A DNA stretch of 64,000 nucleotides, from positions 528,501 through 592,500 of the forward strand of contig NZ_CP133017.1 in NCBI RefSeq assembly GCF_030866765.1, in the 5' to 3' direction. Numbering within the stretch: the stretch's first letter is position 1; every line of letters starts with the position of its first letter. The DNA is from Paenibacillus silvisoli (lineage in GTDB: Bacteria; Bacillota; Bacilli; Paenibacillales; Paenibacillaceae). A program made the translations under genes and the position numbers. Below the pieces are notes generated by a model. That model worked only from the letters and a program-made list of their open reading frames with translations. It had not been told where the DNA came from and did not search any database. Shown here piece by piece: positions 8,995 to 17,688 of this stretch.

Positions 8995-9744
8995 ATGGCT
9001 TATATCGTAAAAAACGTGCACGACGTCAGCGATGATTTACTGGAGGAGCTGAAGCTCGTCAGCGTCAGCACCGCTTCCCATACGCTCGTGGAGATGGGCT
9101 ACCGGAACGCGTACATGCAGGGCATCATGCCGCTCGCGTTCCCGGAAGGCCAGCAAAGCGCGGTCGGCCGCGCCATTACGCTGCGGTTCGTACCGCTTCG
9201 CGAGGATCTCGTGAAGCAGCAGTACGATACGCTGACGGAATCGCCGCACCGCGAAGCGTTGGAGTCGATCAAGAAGAACGACGTGCTCGTCATCGACACA
9301 GGCAGCCATATGGAAACGGGCGTAATCGGGGATATTTTCACGCGCCGTCTGCGTTACCTAGGCGGTCAAGCGATCATCGTGGACGGCTGCGTCCGCGATT
9401 TGCAGCGGATCAAGGCGGTTGATTTTCCGGTGCTGGCCAGAGGCGTTCACGGCGGCGCGATTCCCCGTTCTCTCATGTCCGTCGGCTTGAATGAACCGAT
9501 CCGCTGCGGTGGCGTCACCGTCATTCCTGGCGATATCATATTGGCGGATCGCGACGGCGCGGTCGCTATTCCGCCGCAGTGCGTGGAAGAGATCGTGAAG
9601 ATCGCAAGAGCCCATGACGAGCTGGAGGAGCGCTGGATCAAAATGAAGCTGGACGAAGGCGCGTCCCTACATACGCACTACCCGCCGAATGCCGAAGCGA
9701 AGCTGGAGTTCGAGCAGTGGAAGAAGGAGAATGGCTATGCGTAA
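8995..9744 (+). CDS. RraA-like protein / 4-hydroxy-4-methyl-2-oxoglutarate aldolase family
   Basis: The 249-residue protein belongs to the RraA/HMG-aldolase fold family, metal-dependent class II pyruvate aldolases and relatives. The family active-site segment is clear: GGQAIIVDGCVRD with the conserved Arg-Asp, preceded by ETGVIGDIFTRRLR. GITLRF-like and HGGAIPRSLMSVG segments lie in the expected order. ATG 8995 follows GAAGGAG. It is longer than RraA itself (about 160 residues) and matches the catabolic members that cleave branched 2-keto acids. Its context between an aldo/keto reductase and a mutarotase-like protein supports a sugar-acid pathway; the substrate is unknown. Confidence 0.85.
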   Translation: MAYIVKNVHDVSDDLLEELKLVSVSTASHTLVEMGYRNAYMQGIMPLAFPEGQQSAVGRAITLRFVPLREDLVKQQYDTLTESPHREALESIKKNDVLVIDTGSHMETGVIGDIFTRRLRYLGGQAIIVDGCVRDLQRIKAVDFPVLARGVHGGAIPRSLMSVGLNEPIRCGGVTVIPGDIILADRDGAVAIPPQCVEEIVKIARAHDELEERWIKMKLDEGASLHTHYPPNAEAKLEFEQWKKENGYA

Positions 9745-11734
9745 ACTGCACGCGAACCTTGCTTTCTACGAGCCGCCGAAATGGGCGCTGCTCGAGCGTC
9801 AGCTCATCGAGCTGATGAATGAAGCGGTGGAGCCGCTGCTGGAGCGGTATATCCGGCCGGACGGGACGATGCTGTGGCCGACGACCGATACCCATACGGG
9901 CATCGATGCGCTCGACGACATGTACGAAAGCTTTTTCAACTGGCCGTTGTTTTACGTGCTGGGCGGTCATGAGAAGTTCAAGACGCTGTCGAAGAAGGAG
10001 TTCGACGCCATTACGGAGCAGTTCGCCCGTTACGACTCCGGCACCGGCCACAAGATGGTGGAGAAGGAGTACGAGCAGGGCTACGACTGGTTCCATCAGG
10101 GCGAAGGCTATACGATGTTTTACCATATGGGGCTGATGGACCCGAGCGATCCGAAAATCAAGGAGCGGGCGATGCGCTACGCCGGCTTGTTTCTCAACGA
10201 AGACCCGGAAGCGATCAACTACGATCCGGAGCACCGCATCATTCCTTATCCGCATTCCGGCAGCAAAGGGGCGACCGACCGTAATTTCACGACCCATTTC
10301 AGCGGCTGGCATTACGTCGATTGGATGAAGCATTACGGGCTTCATTTTCAGGATGTGCCCGGCGTTCGGACGCTGGAAGACTTGAAGCACGAGGAAGGCG
10401 CGCTGGCGATGGGCAAAGCGATCGTGGAGCGCTGCTCGCGCGGCGATATTCCGTTGAACCTGCTGGCGACGAGCATGATCGTGAACGCCTACCTGCATAC
10501 GGGCGATCCGAAATATAAGGCGTGGGTGAAGGATTACGTCGACGCTTGGATGGATCGCGCGAAGCAAAATGGCGGCCTCATTCCGGACAATGTCGGCTTG
10601 AACGGCGTGATCGGCGAGCATAACGGCGGCAAATGGTACGGCGGCTGGTACGGCTGGACGTGGCCGCACGGCTGGGTCAGCATCGGCCAAGGCGTCGGCG
10701 TCGCCGCGCAAAACGCGCTGCTGATGGAACGCGACCCTGCGTATATCGAGTTTCTTCGTTCCCAGCTCACGATCATGAACGAGAAGGCGATCGTCGGGTC
10801 GGATGGCACGCGCTATCTGCCGAACAAATTCGGCGAGCCGGGCTGGTATGGGTATCATACCTCGAATATTGTGCTGGACGAGGACGGCAAGACAGTGACT
10901 TATAAGGACGGCGCGTTCGAATTCACGCCGATCGAGCCGTTCTATCCGACGCATCTCTGGTACATGTCCATGCAGGAGTCGGATCATGAGCTGCTGAAGT
11001 CGCTCCGCAATTACGCGAAGCCGGATTACGACCAAATCCGTTACTTCCGCAACAAGGATCAGGCCGGTCACGATTATTGCTGGGTTTCGTATTTGGACGG
11101 CGAGTATCCGAGCTATCCGGAGGAAATATTGAATTACAATCTATCGCAGGTGTACCAGCGGCTTAGCTTCATGCGGGGCGACACGGAAGATCCGGCTAAC
11201 TACCGGGACGACTATGTGCAAATCCGCAATACGGTGACGCTGGAGGGGCTGCTGCAGCTGACGCTCGGCGCGCCGTCGCCTTTGTATAACGGCGGCTTGC
11301 TTATGGCGCGTCTGCGCTATTTCGATGCCGACGCTCGGCGGCCGGGCTTGCCGGCGGACGTCGCCGCGCTGATGGAGAAGCTGGAGGATGAGCGTGCGGT
11401 CGTGAAGCTGGTGAATTTGCATCCGACGCAGGCGCGGAACGTGATTTTGCAAGCCGGCGCGTTCGGGGAACATCAGTTTACGGAAGTCACGTACACCGTA
11501 TTCGGCTCCGCCGTGAACGACGGCAGCGAGCTCAGCGCGCTTACGACGATGGAGAAGCTGCCGAGCGGCTTGTTCAATCCGGTGGCGGCCGAAGTAACCG
11601 AAGCCGTGAACGGAAAGTGGCTGTACGTGACGATCGATCCGGGCAGCCATACGACGCTTCAGCTGGGCATGGCGCGTTTCGTGAACGATCCGTCTTATCA
11701 AGAGCCGTGGGGTGAATTGGATGCCAGCCTCTAA
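9737..11734 (+). CDS. Unassigned large protein, probable (alpha/alpha) barrel carbohydrate-active enzyme
   Basis: The 665-residue cytoplasmic protein (no signal peptide) starts at ATG 9737, overlapping the previous stop by 8 bases, with Shine-Dalgarno AAGGAGA six bases before. About 480 residues are rich in Trp, Tyr, Gly and His with repeated helix-loop patterns (DALDDMYESFFNWP, THFSGWHYVDWMKHYG, GWYGWTWPHGWVSIG). This resembles six-hairpin glycosidases or lyases. The last ~130 residues look beta-rich (VNLHPTQARNVILQAG, FTEVTYTVFG), as in C-terminal beta-sandwich modules. I cannot place it in a named GH or PL family. The operon suggests it acts on an intracellular oligosaccharide or aldonic acid derivative. 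Confidence 0.75.
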   Translation: MRKLHANLAFYEPPKWALLERQLIELMNEAVEPLLERYIRPDGTMLWPTTDTHTGIDALDDMYESFFNWPLFYVLGGHEKFKTLSKKEFDAITEQFARYDSGTGHKMVEKEYEQGYDWFHQGEGYTMFYHMGLMDPSDPKIKERAMRYAGLFLNEDPEAINYDPEHRIIPYPHSGSKGATDRNFTTHFSGWHYVDWMKHYGLHFQDVPGVRTLEDLKHEEGALAMGKAIVERCSRGDIPLNLLATSMIVNAYLHTGDPKYKAWVKDYVDAWMDRAKQNGGLIPDNVGLNGVIGEHNGGKWYGGWYGWTWPHGWVSIGQGVGVAAQNALLMERDPAYIEFLRSQLTIMNEKAIVGSDGTRYLPNKFGEPGWYGYHTSNIVLDEDGKTVTYKDGAFEFTPIEPFYPTHLWYMSMQESDHELLKSLRNYAKPDYDQIRYFRNKDQAGHDYCWVSYLDGEYPSYPEEILNYNLSQVYQRLSFMRGDTEDPANYRDDYVQIRNTVTLEGLLQLTLGAPSPLYNGGLLMARLRYFDADARRPGLPADVAALMEKLEDERAVVKLVNLHPTQARNVILQAGAFGEHQFTEVTYTVFGSAVNDGSELSALTTMEKLPSGLFNPVAAEVTEAVNGKWLYVTIDPGSHTTLQLGMARFVNDPSYQEPWGELDASL

Positions 11735-12416
11735 TGTGAATCGCTATATGTGGGTCTCCGCTATAAAGAGCGGCATGGAGGAGGCCTTCGCTGTTGAGTT
11801 GGCGGGAGCCGGCGTTCAGCTGCGGAAACGGCTGCTGGAGCAGGGCGTGCAGACCTGCAGCGTTTTTCGGGAGGGGCGGTATTTGTTCACCTATCTCGAA
11901 GCCGACTGTGATATCGGGTCGGGGGCTGCGGCTGAGGCTGAGGTGGATAGCCTCTGGTCGTGGGATGAACGGCTGTCCGCCTTGCTTGAATCGTGGCCGG
12001 GGATTGGTCGCGAGCAGAATGCGTATGAGCTGCGCATGAACGATATTTTTCACGACGATGTGCCGACGGAGGATGTGCCTTGGCGCCGGCCCGGCTATAC
12101 GCCGACGCAACGGGTCGGCAGCTTGGCCCGGCTGAAGCCGGAGCAGTACGCGAGCTACGTCTTTCTGCATTATCAGCTGCAGGAGGAGCAGCCTCGGCTG
12201 TTCAACAAGTACTATATCATCGGCAGCTTCGGCGAGTATATTTTCTCCTACCACGAGCTGCCTGCGATCGTGGAGCCGGCTCGGAAGGGACTGCTGGCGA
12301 CGAAGGAAACGCCGCCCGACTGGGGCGTGGCGATGGCGCCGCACTTCGATCCGTGGCCGGATCTGCAGGAACCGTGGCGCGTGATGGAGGAGCTTTTCTC
12401 GATGAGCCGGGATTGA
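11721..12416 (+). CDS. Tandem L-rhamnose-mutarotase-like (DUF718) protein
   Basis: The 231-residue product seems to contain two copies of the dimeric alpha/beta-barrel unit of L-rhamnose mutarotase. The first (about residues 5-90) reads RYMWVSAIKSGMEEAF then CSVFREGRYLFTYLEAD, matching the family pattern of a helix followed by a strand with LFxYxE. The second (about 125-225) reads QRVGSLARLKPEQYASYV then YIIGSFGEYIFSYHELP and ends with FDPWPDLQEPWRVMEELF. Known family members have one such unit and dimerise, so a fused pair is unusual. ATG 11721 overlaps the preceding stop; GGGGTGA lies 5 bases before. It is last in the cluster and probably equilibrates sugar anomers. Confidence 0.7.
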   Translation: MPASNVNRYMWVSAIKSGMEEAFAVELAGAGVQLRKRLLEQGVQTCSVFREGRYLFTYLEADCDIGSGAAAEAEVDSLWSWDERLSALLESWPGIGREQNAYELRMNDIFHDDVPTEDVPWRRPGYTPTQRVGSLARLKPEQYASYVFLHYQLQEEQPRLFNKYYIIGSFGEYIFSYHELPAIVEPARKGLLATKETPPDWGVAMAPHFDPWPDLQEPWRVMEELFSMSRD

Positions 12417-12420
12417 TCTG

Positions 12421-12495
12421 TAACGGACATGCGTGTCCGTTACAAGCTCGAAATCGCGAAAAAGAGGCTCTAACGGACACCGGTGTCCATTAGAG
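12421..12495. repeat. Pair of TAACGGACA palindromes
   Basis: A perfect 22-bp palindrome occupies 12421-12442 (TAACGGACA, TGCG, TGTCCGTTA). A second, 28-bp one occupies 12468-12495 (CTCTAACGGACACC then GGTGTCCATTAGAG) with one C-A mismatch. They lie immediately after the mutarotase-like gene. A degenerate third copy is at 59785-59808. They share the CTAACG opening of the 185-bp elements. Confidence 0.75.
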
Positions 12496-12550
12496 CCTTG
12501 GCTTCGATTGTAGGGAAGAAGCGAGAGCGAGCGCCCTCCCGCCGGAATTG

Positions 12551-12735
12551 TTAACGGTTGCCACAGCGCTTATTTGCGCATAAATGGCCTTTTTTCAAAG
12601 CTAACGGTTGCCACAGCGCTTATTTGGCCCAAATCGGCAGAAATCGCTGCCGAAATGGCCAAATAGCGTTACTGACAACCGTTAGCGTTTTAAAAGGCCT
12701 GTTTTAGGCGAAATAGCCTGCGTGGCAACCGTTAG
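12551..12735. repeat. 185-bp quadripartite inverted repeat, copy 2
   Basis: Forward units start at 12551 (TTAACGGTTGCC) and 12601 (CTAACGGTTGCC). Inverted units end in CCGTTAG at 12686 and 12735. The inner arms GCTTATTTGG and CCAAATAGCG complement each other, and the centre is CGGCAGAAATCGCTGCCG near 12643. The length equals the other three copies. It lies in the convergent gap between the mutarotase-like gene and the MFS gene; 12500-12550 holds nothing I can identify. Confidence 0.9.
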
Positions 12736-12746
12736 CGCGCATACGT

Positions 12747-12788
12747 CTAAAAACCCACAGCCTATGCAGCAGGCTGTGGTTTTTTTTC
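12747..12788 (-). terminator. Terminator of the MFS gene
   Basis: CCACAGCCT and AGGCTGTGG pair around a short loop, with TTTTT on the minus-strand side and eight Ts on the plus side. The stop codon of the MFS gene lies in the loop. It may work in both directions. Confidence 0.8.
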
Positions 12789-14057
12789 GGTAACGGCCGA
12801 TTGCCGTTCAAACTGGTTGAACATGCTATTGTAGATGAATACAGAGAGGACGGCCAGCACCGCCAGCAGGGTGAAGGTCCAAGAGAAGCCGATCCAGCCC
12901 GTCAACGGAATCGACAGCGGCGCCAGCGTGCGGCCGAGCGTGTAGCGCAAGCTCGCGGCGGCAAAATATTGCCCGCGCATCTCGTCTGGCGCAAGTCTCG
13001 CGACGAAGGCCTGCTGCGGCCCCGCCGACATCAGCTCGGCCAAGGTGAAAACGGCGATGGCGAGCGTGAAGCCCCAGAAGCCGGACATCAAGCCGAACAT
13101 TTGGATGCCAACCGCATAGAGCAGCGAAGCTCCGAAGAAAATAGTTTTGTCGCGGAAGCCGGCAATCCACTTGGTGACCAGCACGGTGAAGAGCGCGACG
13201 AACAGTCCGTTCTCCGACACGATCAAGCCGAACAGCTGCTGCCCGGTGACCTGCAGGCTCCAATCGCCGAACGAGAAGATGGTCGACAGCTCGACCGTTT
13301 CCTTCAAGAAAACCGGGAAGAGCAGGTCCAGTTGCATGAAGGTTTGCGAGAGCATCACGCCTGCTACGACGAAGAGCAGGAAGACGCGGTCGGTCGCGAT
13401 GATTTTGTAATCCCGCAGCTGCGTCCCGATGGACCGGTACCACGACTCGCCAGCGGTAGAACGCTTGCGCTCGGCGACCTGCTCAGGCAGCGTTTCCTGC
13501 AAGCGAACGTTCATGAAGATCGCGAGCAGCATGCATATGACCGCCGCGGTAACCAGTACGCTGTACGGATTATCTTCATAGAGCAGCGAGCCGAGCAGCG
13601 GACCGACGACGACCGCCATATTGGCCGCGGTATAGAAAATGGCGAAGACGCTCGCTTGATGCTTTTCGTCCACGACGTCGGCAACCATCGCCTGGCTGGC
13701 CGGCCAGTAGAGCGAGCCGAAGAAGCTTGCCAGCGTGAAGCTGATAAAGCCGAGCGCGGGCATTTGCAGCCAAGGCGAAGCCGAAACGGCGAACAATCCG
13801 TAGCCGAGCGCCTGTCCCCATGCGGCGACGACCATCATCCGTTTGCGGCCGAACCGGTCCGCGCAGTAGCCGCCGAGCAGGCTGGCGAATACGGAGAGCA
13901 GCTGCGACAGGACGAGCAGGATGCCCGTCCAGCCTTTGCCGAACGCGCGCGTGAAATAGATGGACAGGAACGGAAAGAAGGTCCAGAAAATAACGTTGAA
14001 TGCCGCTTCTCCGCCGAGGCGGATTTTTAAGTTTGAATCCCAATCTCTAATTCTCAT
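12762..14057 (-). CDS. Major facilitator superfamily transporter
   Basis: This 431-residue integral membrane protein has about 12 predicted helices. MFS motif A is visible after helix 2 (GGYCADRFGRKRMMV). It resembles the MdtH/YfcJ type of proton-driven drug or metabolite exporter. A second motif-A-like loop follows helix 8 (KWIAGFRDKTIFFG). ATG 14057 has AGAGGGA about 11 bases upstream, slightly long spacing. The gene stands alone, convergent with the mutarotase-like gene, and diverges from the HTH/PBP regulator, with about 120 bases between starts. Substrate unknown. Confidence 0.88.
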   Translation of the reverse strand: MRIRDWDSNLKIRLGGEAAFNVIFWTFFPFLSIYFTRAFGKGWTGILLVLSQLLSVFASLLGGYCADRFGRKRMMVVAAWGQALGYGLFAVSASPWLQMPALGFISFTLASFFGSLYWPASQAMVADVVDEKHQASVFAIFYTAANMAVVVGPLLGSLLYEDNPYSVLVTAAVICMLLAIFMNVRLQETLPEQVAERKRSTAGESWYRSIGTQLRDYKIIATDRVFLLFVVAGVMLSQTFMQLDLLFPVFLKETVELSTIFSFGDWSLQVTGQQLFGLIVSENGLFVALFTVLVTKWIAGFRDKTIFFGASLLYAVGIQMFGLMSGFWGFTLAIAVFTLAELMSAGPQQAFVARLAPDEMRGQYFAAASLRYTLGRTLAPLSIPLTGWIGFSWTFTLLAVLAVLSVFIYNSMFNQFERQSAVTEKKPQPAA

Positions 14058-14179
14058 TTTTCGTGCAATCCCTCTAGTTGTAAGTGTTTAACCATCATAC
14101 ACCGTCCGTTCGCGCCGAAACAAGCGAGAAAGAATGGCACCGTGCTATAATAGAGCAACTAAGAACGAAGAGGCGAGCG

Positions 14180-15139
14180 ATGTCCATGTCAGGCGATACG
14201 TCTTATACGACCGAAGAAATAGCGAAGCTGCTCAAAATATCCAAGCTGACCGTCTACGATTTGATCAAAAAGGGCGAGCTGCCCTCGTACCGGGTCGGCA
14301 AGCAAATCCGCGTCGATGCATCCGACATCGAGGCATATAAGCTGCGAGCCAAGGGTACCAAGGCCCCTGCTGCTGTACCGGGCGGCTTTACGGCTGCGGC
14401 GCCAGCTGCGGCAGCGCAAGGCACCGCCCCATCGAGCTCGATCGTCATTACCGGGCACGACATCAGCCTCGATGTGCTGAGCAAGCATATCGAGAAGCAG
14501 GTGCCGGGCGTACGGCCGCTCCGGTCGTTCGTGGGCAGCATGGACAGCTTGATTTCCATGTACAGGGGCGAATCCGACATCGTCAGCACCCATCTGCTCG
14601 ACGGCGATACCGGAACGTACAATTTGCCGTATATCCGCAAGCTGCTGGTCGGAAAGCCGCTCATCGTCGTCCATCTGCTGGCGCGTACGGCCGGCTTCTA
14701 TGTGCGAGAGGGCAATCCGCTGCAGCTTCAGAGCTGGGCGGATCTTGGCAAGCCGGAGCTGAAGCTGGTCAACCGGGAGCCGGGATCAGGCGCGCGCGTG
14801 CTGCTGGACGAGCAGCTAAGGCTAAACCGCATACCGGCGCAGGAGATTGCGGGTTACGAGGATAAGGAGAGCAGCCACCTGGCCGTTGCCGGTAAGATCG
14901 CCGCGGGAGAGGCGGATGTCGGCATCGGCATCGAGAAGGCGGCCAGCATCGTGGGCGGCGTCGACTTTGTGCCGCTCATTCAGGAGCGCTACGATCTCGT
15001 CATGCTGAAACGGCCGGAGCATGCGCGGTGGATCGAAGCCGTGCTTCATATTTTGCAATCCGAGACGTTCCGGAGCGAGCTGCGCAGCATTCGCGGCTAT
15101 GATTTGACGGATACGGGAAAAATTTTGCTAGACACGTAA
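14180..15139 (+). CDS. Excisionase-type HTH regulator with PBP-like ligand domain
   Basis: In this 319-residue protein residues 8-55 are a MerR/excisionase-type helix-turn-helix (YTTEEIAKLLKISKLTVYDL, then KKGELPSYRVGKQIRV). An Ala/Pro-rich linker leads to a periplasmic-binding-protein-like domain (from about residue 95; GHDISLDVLSKHIEKQ, LVNREPGSGARVLLDEQL, GEADVGIGIEKAA). This is the architecture of regulators linked to molybdate metabolism in many bacteria, with the PBP-like domain sensing a small ligand inside the cell. ATG 14180 follows AGAGG; an upstream in-frame extension lacks a good ribosome site. It converges on modB-modA, which it may control. Confidence 0.85.
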   Translation: MSMSGDTSYTTEEIAKLLKISKLTVYDLIKKGELPSYRVGKQIRVDASDIEAYKLRAKGTKAPAAVPGGFTAAAPAAAAQGTAPSSSIVITGHDISLDVLSKHIEKQVPGVRPLRSFVGSMDSLISMYRGESDIVSTHLLDGDTGTYNLPYIRKLLVGKPLIVVHLLARTAGFYVREGNPLQLQSWADLGKPELKLVNREPGSGARVLLDEQLRLNRIPAQEIAGYEDKESSHLAVAGKIAAGEADVGIGIEKAASIVGGVDFVPLIQERYDLVMLKRPEHARWIEAVLHILQSETFRSELRSIRGYDLTDTGKILLDT

Positions 15140-15155
15140 CGGACCGATACCCTAC

Positions 15156-15206
15156 GAAAAAGCCCTTCAATGCAGCGCCTGTACGCGCACATCGAAGGGC
15201 TTTTTT
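15156..15206. terminator. Bidirectional terminator
   Basis: AAAAAGCCCTTC (15157-15168) pairs with GAAGGGCTTTTTT (15194-15206) around a 25-base loop. It ends the HTH/PBP regulator gene on plus and modB on minus. Confidence 0.85.
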
Positions 15207-15213
15207 ATCACAA

Positions 15214-15882
15214 TTAATCCGTTTCCCGCGTAAGCCGGTTCACAACCAGCAGCATCATAAAGGAAAGCACCATCATCGAGCCGGCCCACAGCCATGCCAT
15301 GCGCATGCTGCCTCCGTCCATGGCGACGTAAATGGCGGTTGGGATCGTCTGCGTTCGTCCCGGAATATTGCCGGCGATCATGAGCGTGGCGCCGAATTCG
15401 CCGAGGCCGCGCGCGAAGCCGAGAATATAGCCGGTCGTCACCGAGCGGAAGGCCAGCGGGAACGTAATGTACCTGAACACCTGCCACTCCGACGCGCCGT
15501 ACACCCTTGCCGAATTTTCCAGCGACGCGTCTATTCCCTCGAAGCCGGCTTTCATTGTACGATAAGCGAGCGGAAACGCTACCACCGAAGCTGCGATAAC
15601 CGCAGCCTCCCATGTAAAAATAATCGGTCCGCCGAACAGCCATTCATAGAACTTGCCTAGCCAGCTTCTGCGTCCGAACGCGACGAGCAGGACGAAGCCG
15701 ATGACCGTCGGCGGCAGCACGAGCGGAAGCATCAGCACCGCGTCGAGGATGCTTTTGCCGGGGAAGCGGGATTTGGACATCCGCCATGCGATGAGGCTTG
15801 CGGACAGCAGCACCGCAACGCTGGCTATTAGCGAGACTTGAATCGATAGCGCAATAGGTTCAAAAAAGGTTGGCCAATCCAC
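15214..15882 (-). CDS. modB: Molybdate ABC transporter permease
   Basis: This is a 222-residue membrane subunit of the molybdate (or tungstate) importer, with about five to six helices. The family patterns LMLPLVLPPTVIGFVLL and FARGLGEFGATLMIAGNIPG (the GEFGAT signature of ModB) are present. The ATPase-contact loop lies in ARVYGASEWQVFRYITFPLA. The gene starts 17 bases after modA ends on the same strand, so the two form an operon. No modC ATPase gene follows: the next feature is a terminator and then the opposing regulator, so the ATPase must be encoded elsewhere. Confidence 0.93.
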   Translation of the reverse strand: MDWPTFFEPIALSIQVSLIASVAVLLSASLIAWRMSKSRFPGKSILDAVLMLPLVLPPTVIGFVLLVAFGRRSWLGKFYEWLFGGPIIFTWEAAVIAASVVAFPLAYRTMKAGFEGIDASLENSARVYGASEWQVFRYITFPLAFRSVTTGYILGFARGLGEFGATLMIAGNIPGRTQTIPTAIYVAMDGGSMRMAWLWAGSMMVLSFMMLLVVNRLTRETD

Positions 15883-15899
15883 AGGGCGTCATCCTTTGC

Positions 15900-16676
15900 T
15901 TATGGAAGCTTAAAGCCGTATTTGACGAATATCGCATCCGCTTCTTTGCCTTGCAAATACGAGTAGAACGCGGCTGCTTCCTTCGGATGCTTCGTTTCTT
16001 TTACGATACCGGCCGGATATAGAATCGGCTTATGAACGCCCGGAATAATTTTAAGCGCGATTTGAACTTTTTTGGAGGACAGCGCATCGGTCTTGTAAAC
16101 GAAACCGGCGTCAACGTTGCCCGTCTCGACGTAAGTGAGCACTTGGCGAACGTCCTTCGCATAGACAAGCTTGTCTTGGAGAGAATCCCATACCTTGCGG
16201 GTTTCCAGCGTTTCCTTCGCGTATTGGCCGGCAGGAACCGACTCCGGCTGCCCGATCGCAATGTTCTCGATATCTGTATCGCCCAATTGCTTAACCGTGT
16301 TAAAAGCTTTCTTGCTGTTCTTCGGCACGACGAGCACCAGCTCGTTCTTCAACAGCAGCGCACTGCGATCGATCAGCTTTCCGTCGACCAGCGCATCCAT
16401 TTGCTTCTGACCGGCGGAGAGGAACAAGTCGGCCGGAGCGCCTTGCTCGATCTGCTTCTGCAGCGTGCCGGACGAGCCGAGGTTGAATACGAGGTCGATT
16501 GTCGGATGGCTTGCTTCATAGCCTTTCTCGATCTCGGCGAGACTATCCTTTAAGCTGGCCGCGGCGGAGACGAGCAGCTCCGTTTTCTTCGAAGCCGCTG
16601 CTGCCGGCTGAGCCGAGACGGCGAGCAAAGCTGCCGGAAGGGCAAGGCTTAGCAGCCATTTTCCTTTTTGTTTCAT
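15900..16676 (-). CDS. modA: Molybdate ABC transporter substrate-binding protein
   Basis: This 258-residue exported oxyanion-binding protein has an N-terminal signal (KQKGKWLLSLALPAALLAV) ending near AAAASKK. There is no clear lipobox cysteine, so its anchoring is uncertain. Ligand-loop segments of ModA are visible: LLVSAAASLKDSL, FNLGSSGTLQKQIEQGAPADLFLSA and ENIAIGQPESVPAGQYA. ATG 16676 is chosen; a TTG two codons earlier at 16682 is better spaced from a weak GTGGG. It is the first gene of the modAB pair. Confidence 0.92.
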   Translation of the reverse strand: MKQKGKWLLSLALPAALLAVSAQPAAAASKKTELLVSAAASLKDSLAEIEKGYEASHPTIDLVFNLGSSGTLQKQIEQGAPADLFLSAGQKQMDALVDGKLIDRSALLLKNELVLVVPKNSKKAFNTVKQLGDTDIENIAIGQPESVPAGQYAKETLETRKVWDSLQDKLVYAKDVRQVLTYVETGNVDAGFVYKTDALSSKKVQIALKIIPGVHKPILYPAGIVKETKHPKEAAAFYSYLQGKEADAIFVKYGFKLP

Positions 16677-16816
16677 GTTCAACGTGACCCACTTCTAATC
16701 CATATGTCTTTGCCAAGTATCGTATCATATCAATCTATGAATTTGAATGATTTATTTTATATTTAGATCTATTTAGTATGGTTTTGTTATAAGTAGTATA
16801 GAGAGAAGGGCTTGCA

Positions 16817-17614
16817 GTGACGAAAAGAAAGCTGTTTACCATTATCGCCGGCCTGCTGTTCGGCATCCTATCGATGACCATAACGGTCAATCAGCTGCTG
16901 ACCTATAAAGTGGCGGCATCGGCATTCGCCTCGGTGAACAATGCTGATGCGGAAGTGGAAATCCCGGTTTTATGCTATCATTCCATAACGGATACGAAGA
17001 CAGGCGAATACATTGTGAGTCCGGCTCACTTCGAAGAGCAGATGGCGTGGCTGTACAAGCATGGCTATCGCAGCATCAATATGCAGCAGTTCGATGCGTT
17101 GATGAAAGGCGAGATGCCGAGTGACGGGCATAACGTCCTGATCACGTTCGACGACGGCTACAAGGACAACTATACGAATGCATATCCGGTGCTGCGCAAG
17201 TACGGCTATACCGCGGTCGAGTTTTTGGTGACCAATTGGGTGAGCGCGCCGGGCTACATCAATTGGAGCGAAGCGGACGAGCTGAGCCAAAGCGGATGGG
17301 ATCTCATGTCGCATACGCGCACGCATCCGTACTTGCCGCTGCATACGACGAAGGGGCAGATCGATGAAATTGCCGGCTCCAAGGACGCGCTGGAGAAGCA
17401 TCTGTCAAAGCAGGTTACGGCGATCGCCTATCCGTACGGGCTGCGCAGCTTCGAGACGGTTCGCATCGTCAAAGACAACGGCTACGCCTATGCGTTTACG
17501 TTCGATGACGGGATGACGACCTCGAATCAGGATCCGTACTTGCTGAAACGGCTGTTCATTTCCGGCGGGATGGATAGGGCTGCCTTCGCAGCGAAGCTGG
17601 GGTATGGCGGTTAA
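16817..17614 (+). CDS. Membrane-anchored or secreted polysaccharide deacetylase (NodB domain)
   Basis: The 265-residue product has an N-terminal membrane helix (about residues 5-25) and then a NodB-type deacetylase domain. Metal and catalytic motifs are present: motif 1 ITFDDGYKDN, motif 2 SHTRTHP, and AYPYG plus TFDDGMTT near the end. The layout is like the PgaB/IcaB and PdaA-related enzymes that remove acetyl groups from N-acetylglucosamine polymers at the cell surface. The start is GTG 16817 with AGAAGGG upstream. It is a single gene ending at a hairpin shared with the GbsR gene. Confidence 0.88.
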   Translation: MTKRKLFTIIAGLLFGILSMTITVNQLLTYKVAASAFASVNNADAEVEIPVLCYHSITDTKTGEYIVSPAHFEEQMAWLYKHGYRSINMQQFDALMKGEMPSDGHNVLITFDDGYKDNYTNAYPVLRKYGYTAVEFLVTNWVSAPGYINWSEADELSQSGWDLMSHTRTHPYLPLHTTKGQIDEIAGSKDALEKHLSKQVTAIAYPYGLRSFETVRIVKDNGYAYAFTFDDGMTTSNQDPYLLKRLFISGGMDRAAFAAKLGYGG

Positions 17615-17630
17615 TTTGGAAGGAAAAAAT

Positions 17631-17680
17631 AAAGACGGTTTCGCCCAGGCCGGGAAGGCTGGCGGAACCGTCTATTTGTG
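17631..17680. terminator. Convergent terminator
   Basis: AGACGGTTTCGCC (17633-17645) pairs with GGCGGAACCGTCT (17661-17673). The minus-strand side ends in TTTATTTTTT, so it mainly serves the GbsR-type gene; on plus the tail is only TATTTGTG. Confidence 0.75.
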
Positions 17681-17688
17681 CTGCGCTA

